A stretch of DNA of 23,200 nt. Origin: Alphaproteobacteria bacterium UBA6038 (GTDB lineage Bacteria > Pseudomonadota > Alphaproteobacteria > Micropepsales > Micropepsaceae). This document shows, piece after piece, positions 14,109 through 20,903 of this stretch. Position numbers and translations under genes: made by a program. A model generated the notes under the pieces. The model was not told the DNA's origin. It saw nothing but the letters and a program-made list of their open reading frames with translations, and made no database searches. The stretch is from positions 1 through 23,200 of the forward strand of contig DIZC01000063.1 in NCBI GenBank assembly GCA_002429315.1, given 5' to 3'. Each line of letters begins with the position of its first letter. The stretch's first letter is position 1.

Positions 14109-14504
14109 TCAGTCCGACGGCGCGTTGCAGGAGAGGTCGCCGTCGGCGCAGTGCAACTGCGCGTTCAATTCCCTGATGCGCGCGTTCGTCTTCGCCGTCC
14201 TGCATTGGGTGAACATCGTCGAGTTGATCGTGCCGCCGGCAGTACCGTTGGTCTCGAACATGCATTCGGCATCGCGGTAAGAAATCCAGCTCTTTTCGGC
14301 CGCCTTGAGCGTCGTCTGGTTGGCAGCATCGTAGCGCGACATCATCGAGCGGTAGAGCGCGTTCAACTTTGCGTCCGCCGCCTGAAAATCGCGGCCGGCG
14401 CATCGATCCATCTCCACCGTGTTGGCCGGTGATTGGCAGTTCAGTGCCTGCGCCGGACCGTCGGCGCACAAGCAGAGCAGGATCGCAGCGGCAATTCTCT
14501 TCAT
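14109..14504 (-). CDS. LprI / DUF1311-family secreted protein
   Basis: 131 residues from the ATG at 14504-14502. A signal peptide (MKRIAAAILLCLCADGPAQA, cleavage about residue 20) is followed by the LprI N-terminal domain: LNCQ...EMDRCAGRDFQAADAKLNALY, then AEKSWISYRDAEC and a third conserved part GTINSTMFTQCRTAKTNAR. The paired cysteines typical of the family are present. LprI of Mycobacterium inhibits lysozyme, but many members in Gram-negative bacteria have no known role. An upstream TTG at 14558 would add 18 residues (MRARRLCSLL...) before the signal peptide and is less likely. No Shine-Dalgarno stands out. It lies between the SDR terminator and the repeat-protein gene. Confidence 0.85.
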   Translation of the reverse strand: MKRIAAAILLCLCADGPAQALNCQSPANTVEMDRCAGRDFQAADAKLNALYRSMMSRYDAANQTTLKAAEKSWISYRDAECMFETNGTAGGTINSTMFTQCRTAKTNARIRELNAQLHCADGDLSCNAPSD

Positions 14505-14561
14505 CGCGGCACCGCAGACAGGTTGGCGCAGAAGAGAGCAAAGGCGCCGGGCGCGCAATCG

Positions 14562-14604
14562 GAGAAAAAGGTGGAAGGCCGCAGGCTTTCGCCTGCTGCC
14601 TTCC
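14562..14604 (-). terminator. Rho-independent terminator after the SDR gene
   Basis: Arms GGAAGGC-c-GCAGGC (14573-14586) and GCCTGC-t-GCCTTCC (14591-14604) pair over 13 bp with one mismatch around the loop TTTC. On the minus strand the hairpin is followed by ACCTTTTTCTCC. It sits about 125 bp beyond the SDR stop and upstream of the LprI-like gene, separating the two transcripts. Confidence 0.8.
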
Positions 14605-14727
14605 CGGGCCTCCCGGCCGTCGGGGTGGCAAGGCGGCCCGAAGCGATGCTTAAAGCAGTGGCGGATCAGCGCCTTAACCCATGATGCATTCCGGCACGGT
14701 CACGCGAATTTGTCGCGCCTGCCGCTC

Positions 14728-15495
14728 TCACGCGATGGTGGCGCCCCCGTCGATGACGATGGCCTGTCCGGTCATGAAGGTGCCGGCCTGCGAGGCGAGA
14801 AACACGGCGGCGCCGGCGATCTCGTCCGGCTGGCCGATGCGGCGCAGCGGCGTTCCCGACGTCGAGTACTCCAGGATGTCGGGGTTTTCCCACAGGGCGC
14901 GCGCGAAGTCGGTCTTGATCAGGCCCGGAGCGATGCAGTTGGCGCGCACGTTGTGCGGTCCGTACTCGACCGCGATGTTGCGGGCGAGCTGGAAGTCGGC
15001 CGCCTTCGAGATGCAGTAGGTGCCGAGCACGGCGGAGCCCTTCATTCCGCCGATGGAGGAGACGATGACGATGGAGCCGTCCTTTCGCTCGACCATTTCG
15101 GGCAGCACCAGCTGGCAAAGCCAGTGATTGCTGCGGACGTTGGCGCCCATGATCTTGTCGAACGCCTCGTCGGGAATGCTCATCTGCGGGCCGAAATAGG
15201 GATTGAGCGCGGCATTGCACACCAGCACGTCGATCTTGCCCCATTGCGTGCGCGTCTGCGCCACGAGGTTCTGAAGCTGCTCCTTGTAATTGATGTTGCA
15301 CGGGATCGGCACGGCGGCCTCGTGTCCGCATTGACGATTGATTTCGTCGGCGACCTTGGCGCAGGCATCCGCCTTGCGGCTGGACACCACGACATTGGCG
15401 CCGTGCTCCGCCAGCCGGCGCGCGATGGCTTCGCCGATGCCTTTGGTCGAGCCGGTGACGAGCGCCACCTTTCCGGTGAGATCGAACAACCCCAT
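14728..15495 (-). CDS. Short-chain dehydrogenase/reductase (SDR) oxidoreductase
   Basis: 255-residue classical SDR acting on a carbonyl or alcohol with NAD(P). The nucleotide-binding motif TGSTKGIG (about 15-22), NAALNP (the NAG-type motif), catalytic Ser in IVSSIGG and YCISK (Tyr-x3-Lys) are all intact. The C-terminus TGQAIVIDGGATIA is the usual SDR end. The loop ALWENPDILEYSTSGTPLRRIGQPDEIA resembles dehydrogenases annotated as glucose/3-oxoacyl reductases, and related to human DHRS4-type enzymes, but the substrate is not determinable. The ATG at 15495-15493 has a very strong GAGGAGAGG upstream. The gene is divergent from the OmpA-like lipoprotein and has its own terminator. Confidence 0.93.
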   Translation of the reverse strand: MGLFDLTGKVALVTGSTKGIGEAIARRLAEHGANVVVSSRKADACAKVADEINRQCGHEAAVPIPCNINYKEQLQNLVAQTRTQWGKIDVLVCNAALNPYFGPQMSIPDEAFDKIMGANVRSNHWLCQLVLPEMVERKDGSIVIVSSIGGMKGSAVLGTYCISKAADFQLARNIAVEYGPHNVRANCIAPGLIKTDFARALWENPDILEYSTSGTPLRRIGQPDEIAGAAVFLASQAGTFMTGQAIVIDGGATIA

Positions 15496-15603
15496 CTGCC
15501 TCTCCTCATTTCGGTGGAATGCCGGTCCGTCTATTGTTAATCCGGGTGCTGCGCGGCCACAAATCCATGGGCAGCTTGGGCGTGAAAGACAGGGAGAATT
15601 TGC

Positions 15604-16200
15604 ATGAACAAAATGGCGGCCATCCCGATCGTTCTGCTGGTCGCGGCCTGCGCCGGGCCGCAGGCGTATTACGGGCCTGCGCCCGAGCCGTATCGCGCGA
15701 ATCCGCCGCGCACCGCGCCGCGCTCCTCGGCGCCCTCGCTGCGGCAGAGCGAGCAGCCGACGCTGCGCCGGCTGCCGGGAAACGTGCCGAGCGCCGGACC
15801 GCTGAAAACCGCCATGATAGGCAGCTATATGGACAACCAGGAGCGCGATTTCCGCGCGCATCTGCGCGGCACCGGCGTCAGCGTGGTTCGCCCCGGCGAT
15901 GAGCTGGTGCTGCGGTTGCCGGATGCGATGCTGTTCGAAGGCCACGGTGACCGCCTGACCGTCGCCGGCCGCAATGCGCTCGCCACCATCGCCGTCATCG
16001 CGCGCCACTACGACCATACGGCGATCGCGGTGACCGCCTACACGGACGGGTCCGACACGGAAGCCCGCACGGTCGCCTCTGCATTGACGGCCGACGGCGT
16101 CAGCGCCAGGCGGATCACCAGCCGTTCGGGCACGGTGGTCAATGGCGGGGCCAAGACGCGCCGTATCGAAATCCGCATCAGCCCTCAGGCGACCGGATAG
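15604..16200 (+). CDS. OmpA-like lipoprotein
   Basis: 198 residues. A lipoprotein signal peptide ends in the lipobox LVAAC with acylated Cys16. A proline-rich linker (residues 20-65) leads to a C-terminal OmpA-like peptidoglycan-binding domain (about 70-195), recognisable from GDELVLRLPDAMLFEGHGDRLTVAGRNALATIA, TAYTDGSDT and TRRIEIRI. It would tether the outer membrane to peptidoglycan. The domain appears shortened by about nine residues after the TD motif, where family members usually have NxxLSxxRA. The ATG at 15604 follows GGGAGAA. A 7-bp hairpin overlaps its stop (16200-16218), without a T-run. Confidence 0.88.
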   Translation: MNKMAAIPIVLLVAACAGPQAYYGPAPEPYRANPPRTAPRSSAPSLRQSEQPTLRRLPGNVPSAGPLKTAMIGSYMDNQERDFRAHLRGTGVSVVRPGDELVLRLPDAMLFEGHGDRLTVAGRNALATIAVIARHYDHTAIAVTAYTDGSDTEARTVASALTADGVSARRITSRSGTVVNGGAKTRRIEIRISPQATG

Positions 16201-16305
16201 TCCCGGCTGCTCCGGGACAGGAGCGACGTTCGGCCGCGCGCGGGAATTTCGGCTCGCCTGTGAGAGTCGTTCGCACGTAGTGTCCCGCGGCCACGAGGAG
16301 ATCAC

Positions 16306-17228
16306 GTGAGGGTATCGTTTCGCGGAGCAGTCTGGCTTACTGCGTCGGCCATTGTGGGCGTGCCGGGTATGGCGCTCGCCTGCGCCTGCGGCTGCTCCGT
16401 GTTCGACGTCGGCACCAGCACGCTTCTGCCGTCCGGGCCCGGCGGCACCCTATTCTTCGAATACGATTTCCTTGACCAGACCCAGAACTGGAGCGGCAGC
16501 GGGCGCGCGCCCGCCGCGCACAACGACGACAAGCACATCCGCACGAGCTTCTATCAGCTCGGCGGGCAATACATGTTCAACGACAGCTGGGGCGTGATGG
16601 CCGAGTGCCTTACGCGGACCGCTATTTCAAGACAACCGACAGCGGCGCGCCGCAAACCTTCCGCGATTCCGCGCTCGGCGATGCGAAGCTGATGGGCGTG
16701 TATTCCGGCTTTTCGCCCGATATGTCCACGGGCGTGATCTTCGGCGTGAAGCTGCCCACCGGCGACCACACGGCGCGCGGCTTCGATCCAGATGTGCAGA
16801 TCGGCTCCGGCAGCACAGACGTGTTGCTGGGCGCCTATCACACCGGCGCCCTCGATCTTACCGGCGATTTCCAGTGGTTTGCGCAGGCGATGTGGCAGCA
16901 CGAAGTCGCAACCCAGAATCGCTACCGGCCGGGGAGCGAGCTGAACGCGGCAGCCGGAATGACCTACACGAACTGGCACATCACGCCGACCGTATCCGTC
17001 GCACCGGTGGTGCAGGTGGAGCTGTCGAATCGGGGGCGCGACGGCGGCGCCGCCGCCGACCCGGCGAATACCGGCTACACGCGCGTGCTGGTGTCGCCGG
17101 GCGTGGCCCTGAGCGTGGATACCTGGAAGCTCTATGCCGACGTGGAAATCCCAATATCGCAGCACGTCAACGGGAATCAGCTGATCGCACCCGTGGCGGT
17201 GAAGTTAATAGCCAGTTACAATTTCTGA
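16306..17228 (+). pseudogene. Outer-membrane beta-barrel protein (phenol MetA-like family), frameshifted
   Basis: Two overlapping frames form one protein of about 307 residues if one base is restored. The first frame starts at GTG 16306 behind GAGGAG and encodes a signal peptide ending near MALACACGCSVFDVGTS, then LFFEYDFLDQTQNW...YQLGGQYMFNDSWGVMAE. It loses sense after 16605. The +2 frame carries on from GTG 16605 as VPYADRYFKTTD, then FGVKLPTGDHTARGFDPD, IGSGSTDVLLGAYH and a C-terminal VAVKLIASYNF ending in Phe, as outer-membrane barrels do. GVKLPTG plus GSGSTD fits the MetA-pathway phenol-degradation-like barrel family. A missing G in GAG(G)TGCC explains the break. It is either a real mutation or a sequence error. 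The role may be small-molecule transport or metal-related, as the ACACGC cluster hints; this is not shown. Confidence 0.8.
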
Positions 17229-17321
17229 GCGCGTCCAGCATTTCAGCGGATTGCTTGGTTAACGGATTGGAAATGCAATCTCGGCGATAATCTCGCGACT
17301 CGCAGAGATTCGCCTTTTCCG

Positions 17322-18572
17322 ATGGCTCAAGCGCTTCTTGCCGCGATTTATGTGATGGCCTCCGTCGCGACGGTGCTGGGATTGCATATCCTTGGGCTGG
17401 CGCAGTGGCGAATCGCCGCCACTATCGGCGTGGTCATCCTGCTTGGCCTTGCCCAGATGCACGGGCTTATTCGGGGCCGCAGCGAGAACCGGCGCACCCG
17501 GCGGGAAATTGTAGAGCTGAAGCGCGCGGCAAGGGAATTCGCCCGCACCATCGACGAGACCCAGACCAGGATCGAAAAGGTCCGCATTTCGATCGAAGGC
17601 CGCGCCTCGGCGCAGAACCAGAAAATCGTGTCCGAGCTTCAGGTGCTGGAAAGCGTGATGCGCGATTTCGCCGGCAAGATTTCGCAAACGGCGAAGGAGC
17701 AGCCGCTACCGGCCGAAGCGGCGGAACGGCGACCATCGACGAGCGTGCGCGCCGAGCTCGCCGCGTTCGGCCATTCCGATCTTCTCGAAACGATCCGGAC
17801 GTCGCTGGAAGAGAACCGCGTCGACGTGTACCTACAGCCCACCGTCAGCCTGCCGCAGCGCAAGCTGCGCTTCTACGAAGCGTTGTCCCGGCTGCGCGCC
17901 GAAGACGGCACCGTGATCATGCCGTCGCAGTACATCCGGGTGGCGGCGCCTGCCGGCTTGATGAGCGTGGTGGACAATCTGCTGCTCTTCCGCTGCGTGC
18001 AGATCATGCGCCGCCTGATCCAGAAGAGCCGCGACATCGGCCTGTTCTGCAACATCTCCGGCGACACCTTGGCGGATGCCGAGTTCTTCCCGCAGTTCCT
18101 GGAATACATGCACCACAACCGCGATCTGGCGCCGCAGATCGTGTTCGAGTTCGCGCAAGGTGCGGTGCTCAATGCCGGCGCGAAGGGCCACGAGAATCTG
18201 ATCGACCTTTCGAGCCTCGGTTTCGGGCTATCGATGGACCATGTGGAGACGCTGGCATTCGATTTCGCCCGGCTGAAGGCGCTCGGCTTCCGCCATATCA
18301 AAGTGCGCGCCGATACCCTGACGCAAGGGATGGGCGGCGCGCCCGCCGCCGCGGCGGCCGAGGACCTCAAACGGCTCCTCGAGCGGCATGGACTCAACCT
18401 GATCGCGGAGCGGGTGGAGGAAGAGAAGACCGTGGGGCAGCTCCTCGATCTCGGCGTCGATTTTGCGCAAGGCTTCCTGTTCGGCGAGCCCCGGGCGGTG
18501 CGCGACGACCACAAGTCCTTGCCGGACATCACCGCGCCGATCATTCCCTTCCGCCGCGCCGCCAACCATTGA
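17322..18572 (+). CDS. Membrane-anchored degenerate EAL-domain protein (TipF-like)
   Basis: 416 residues: two transmembrane helices (about 5-24 and 32-50), a coiled coil (about 55-120), a linker, and a C-terminal EAL domain (about 150-392). Retained EAL elements are YLQPTVSL, EAL at 186-188, Asn244 in CNISGD, Glu276 in VFEFAQ, Lys327, Glu363 and QGFLFGEP. The DDFG metal motif is replaced by MDHV (305-308) and KID by KVR, so cyclic-di-GMP hydrolysis is unlikely. Two membrane helices, coiled coil and degenerate EAL match the architecture of Caulobacter TipF, a c-di-GMP receptor for flagellum assembly. No flagellar genes are in the window, so that name is inferred. The ATG at 17322 lacks a clear Shine-Dalgarno; GATAAT at 17286-17291 is a possible -10. 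Confidence 0.8.
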   Translation: MAQALLAAIYVMASVATVLGLHILGLAQWRIAATIGVVILLGLAQMHGLIRGRSENRRTRREIVELKRAAREFARTIDETQTRIEKVRISIEGRASAQNQKIVSELQVLESVMRDFAGKISQTAKEQPLPAEAAERRPSTSVRAELAAFGHSDLLETIRTSLEENRVDVYLQPTVSLPQRKLRFYEALSRLRAEDGTVIMPSQYIRVAAPAGLMSVVDNLLLFRCVQIMRRLIQKSRDIGLFCNISGDTLADAEFFPQFLEYMHHNRDLAPQIVFEFAQGAVLNAGAKGHENLIDLSSLGFGLSMDHVETLAFDFARLKALGFRHIKVRADTLTQGMGGAPAAAAAEDLKRLLERHGLNLIAERVEEEKTVGQLLDLGVDFAQGFLFGEPRAVRDDHKSLPDITAPIIPFRRAANH

Positions 18573-18604
18573 CGCCCCGCGCGTTCGCATGCGACCGCTT
18601 GACG

Positions 18605-19468
18605 ATGCCCGCGATTCCCGTTCTCTCCGGCCTTTCCGAGATCGCGCGCGACTATGACGCGCTGATCTGCGACGTGTGGGGCGTGCTGCACAATGGGCAT
18701 CGCGCCTATCCGGCCGCCGCCGATGCGCTGCAACGCTTCCGTGCGGAGTGCGGGCCGGTGATCCTGCTCACCAACGCGCCGCGGCCGACGGTGGATGTCG
18801 AATCGATGCTCGGCCGCGTCGGCGTTCCACTCGACTGCTACGACGCGGTCGTTTCGTCCGGCGCGGTCGCGCGCGAGGATGTCATTTGTCGAATCGAAGC
18901 GGTTGGTCGCCCGCTGCGCGTGTTCCATCTGGGACCGGACCGCGATGGCGGCGTGCTTGGCGGACTGGAGATCCAGCGCGTCGACGTTCCGGATGCAGAA
19001 GTCGTGCTCTGTACCGGCCTCTATGACGACACAGGCGAAACGCCGGACGACTACGCCGAGCTATTCCGCCGGATGCAGGCGCGTAGCCTCGTCATGCTCT
19101 GCGCCAATCCGGACGTGGTGGTTCAGCGCGGCGGAACACTGATTTGGTGCGCGGGCGCGCTTGCGGGGGCGTACGAAAGAATCGGCGGCGAGGTGGTCTA
19201 TTACGGCAAGCCCCACCCGCCGATCTACGAAGCCACCTTGGCCGCGGCGCGCACCATCGCCGGCCGCGAAATCCTTCGCCCGCTCGCCATCGGCGATGGC
19301 GCCGATACCGACATCAGGGGCGCCAACCGGATGGGCATCGATGCCGTGTTCGTCGCGCAGGGCATTCACGCCGCGCAGCTGGGCGAACTCACCGCCGAAG
19401 GGCTGGCGCAGCTTTTCATCGTACCGGAGGCGCACCCCAAGGCGGCGATGCGTACGCTTGTGTGGTAG
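18605..19468 (+). CDS. HAD superfamily class IIA hydrolase (TIGR01459-like)
   Basis: 287-residue cytoplasmic phosphatase-like protein. Motif I is ICDVWGVLHNG with nucleophile Asp23; the DxWGV form with Trp is typical of this proteobacterial subfamily rather than the usual DxDG. LLTNAPRP provides motif II, GKPHPPIYEA the motif III lysine, and LAIGDGADTDIRGANRMG the metal-binding motif IV. It should hydrolyse a small phosphorylated metabolite; the substrate is unknown. The ATG at 18605 is 32 bp after the EAL gene. The order HAD-IIA / maoC / ribF / ileS is one I associate with alphaproteobacteria. Confidence 0.92.
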   Translation: MPAIPVLSGLSEIARDYDALICDVWGVLHNGHRAYPAAADALQRFRAECGPVILLTNAPRPTVDVESMLGRVGVPLDCYDAVVSSGAVAREDVICRIEAVGRPLRVFHLGPDRDGGVLGGLEIQRVDVPDAEVVLCTGLYDDTGETPDDYAELFRRMQARSLVMLCANPDVVVQRGGTLIWCAGALAGAYERIGGEVVYYGKPHPPIYEATLAAARTIAGREILRPLAIGDGADTDIRGANRMGIDAVFVAQGIHAAQLGELTAEGLAQLFIVPEAHPKAAMRTLVW

Positions 19469-19513
19469 CCACGATTTCCGCTACGGGAGACCGGCGGGCA
19501 AGGGAATCCTCAG

Positions 19514-19936
19514 GTGCCTTATTACATCGACGATCTGAAGCCGGGCATGAGCGAAAGCTTCGAAAAGACCGTCACCGAACGGGATGTCGAGCTGTTCGGC
19601 GAGGTCAGCGGCGACATGAATCCCGTCCATTTCGACGAAGAATTCGCCCGCAAGACCATTTTCCGCGGCCGCATCGCCCATGGCGTGCTGTGCCTCAGCT
19701 ACATGTCGACCGTGCTCGGGATGAAGATGCCTGGGCCGGGCACCATCTTCATGAGCGCGAGTGCCCGCTTCAAGGCGCCGGTGCGCATCGGCGATACTGT
19801 GGTCACGACCTGCACGGTGAAAGAGGTGGTGCCGGAAAAGCGCCGCGTGCTGTTCGATTGCGTGTGCAAGGTGGGCGACAACACCGTGGTGGAGGGCGAA
19901 GCGCTGGTGATGGCGCCCGCGCGCCCGAAATCGTAG
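19514..19936 (+). CDS. MaoC-family (R)-specific enoyl-CoA hydratase-like protein
   Basis: 140-residue single hotdog MaoC domain. The hydratase motif GEVSGDMNPVHFDEEFA includes the catalytic pair Asp34 and His39, and the following RIAHGVLCLSYMSTVLG matches PhaJ-type enzymes. It would hydrate trans-2-enoyl-CoA to (R)-3-hydroxyacyl-CoA. The translation start is GTG 19514, with AGGGAA upstream; the family's N-terminus fits this start. Its stop codon is directly followed by the ribF ATG, so the two are coupled. Its role in this housekeeping group is not obvious. Confidence 0.92.
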   Translation: MPYYIDDLKPGMSESFEKTVTERDVELFGEVSGDMNPVHFDEEFARKTIFRGRIAHGVLCLSYMSTVLGMKMPGPGTIFMSASARFKAPVRIGDTVVTTCTVKEVVPEKRRVLFDCVCKVGDNTVVEGEALVMAPARPKS

Positions 19937-20893
19937 ATGAAGATTTTTCGTCATTACGGCGACGTGCCGGAATCGTGCAAAGGCGCGGTGGTGACGATCG
20001 GCAATTTCGACGGTGTCCATCTCGGACACCAGGCGCTGATTGCGCACGCAAGAGATCTGGCAAAGGGACTGGGTGCGCCGCTCGCGGTGCTCGCGTTCGA
20101 ACCGCATCCGCAGGAGTTCTTTCACCACGACACCGAATGTTTCCGGCTGACGCCGTTGCGCACCAAGGCGCGGCTGCTCGCCGAACAGGGTATCGACGTG
20201 ATGTACGCGCTTCCGTTCGATGCGGAGATGGCCCAGAGGAGCGCGGAGGAATTCGTCCGTGGCATCCTGGTGGAGGGGCTTGGCGTGCGCGGCGTCGTCG
20301 TCGGCGCGGATTTCCGTTTCGGCAAGGCGCGCACCGGCGACAGCAGGCTGCTTGCCGAGCTGGGGCGCGCGCTGGGATTTGCCACGGAAATCGTCAGGAC
20401 GATCGTCGCCCGGGATGCGCAGAAGATTTCCTCCAGCGAGATCCGCGCCGCGCTGAAGACCGGCCGCCCTCAGGATGCCGCCAAACTCCTCGGCCATTGG
20501 TGGATGGTGGAGGCGCGGGTGGAGCATGGCGAACGGCGCGGGCGCGAGCTCGGCTTTCCCACGGCCAACATGCCGCTGGTGGGATACTTGAAGCCGGCCT
20601 TCGGCATCTATGCGGTGCGCGCCACCATCACGGAAAATGAAAAACCCGTGGGCGTTCACGACGGCGTTGCCAATCTCGGCATTCGCCCGATGTTCGAAAG
20701 TCCGACGCCGCTGCTCGAGGCGTTCCTGTTCGATTTCTCCGGTGACCTGTACGGCAAGCACCTGGCGGTGGAATTGATTGCCTATCTCCGTCCGGAAATG
20801 AAATTCGATACCATCGACGCCCTCAAGGCGCAGATGGCAAAGGATTCTGAAGCGGCACGGGCCGCGCTGGACCGTGCCGGGGCGCGCTGTTAG
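19937..20893 (+). CDS. ribF: Bifunctional riboflavin kinase / FAD synthetase RibF
   Basis: 318 residues, the normal size. It makes FMN from riboflavin and then FAD. The N-terminal adenylyltransferase domain shows TIGNFDGVHLGH (20-31), VGADFRFGK (122-130) and ISSSEIRAAL (164-173). The C-terminal kinase domain shows RRGRELGFPTANM (200-212), then GVANLGIRP and the closing YLRPEMKFDTIDALKAQM. The ATG immediately follows the maoC stop, and ileS begins 10 bp after its own stop. ribF-ileS adjacency is a classical bacterial arrangement. Confidence 0.97.
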   Translation: MKIFRHYGDVPESCKGAVVTIGNFDGVHLGHQALIAHARDLAKGLGAPLAVLAFEPHPQEFFHHDTECFRLTPLRTKARLLAEQGIDVMYALPFDAEMAQRSAEEFVRGILVEGLGVRGVVVGADFRFGKARTGDSRLLAELGRALGFATEIVRTIVARDAQKISSSEIRAALKTGRPQDAAKLLGHWWMVEARVEHGERRGRELGFPTANMPLVGYLKPAFGIYAVRATITENEKPVGVHDGVANLGIRPMFESPTPLLEAFLFDFSGDLYGKHLAVELIAYLRPEMKFDTIDALKAQMAKDSEAARAALDRAGARC

Positions 20894-20903
20894 ACAGCAG
20901 CCC

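Noticed and set aside
16200..16218. Hairpin GTCCCGG-CTGCT-CCGGGAC at the end of the lipoprotein gene as a terminator
   Set aside because: It has a seven-base-pair stem but no T-run after it and overlaps the stop codon; it may be a hairpin of no function.
16605..17228. Reading the second half of the barrel gene as an independent gene from GTG 16605
   Set aside because: There is no ribosome binding site, no signal peptide, and the residues continue seamlessly from the first half if one base is added.
17405..18604. Long frame upstream of the HAD hydrolase overlapping the EAL gene
   Set aside because: It is an Arg/Ala-rich shadow of the EAL gene; the hydrolase motif I begins shortly after ATG 18605.
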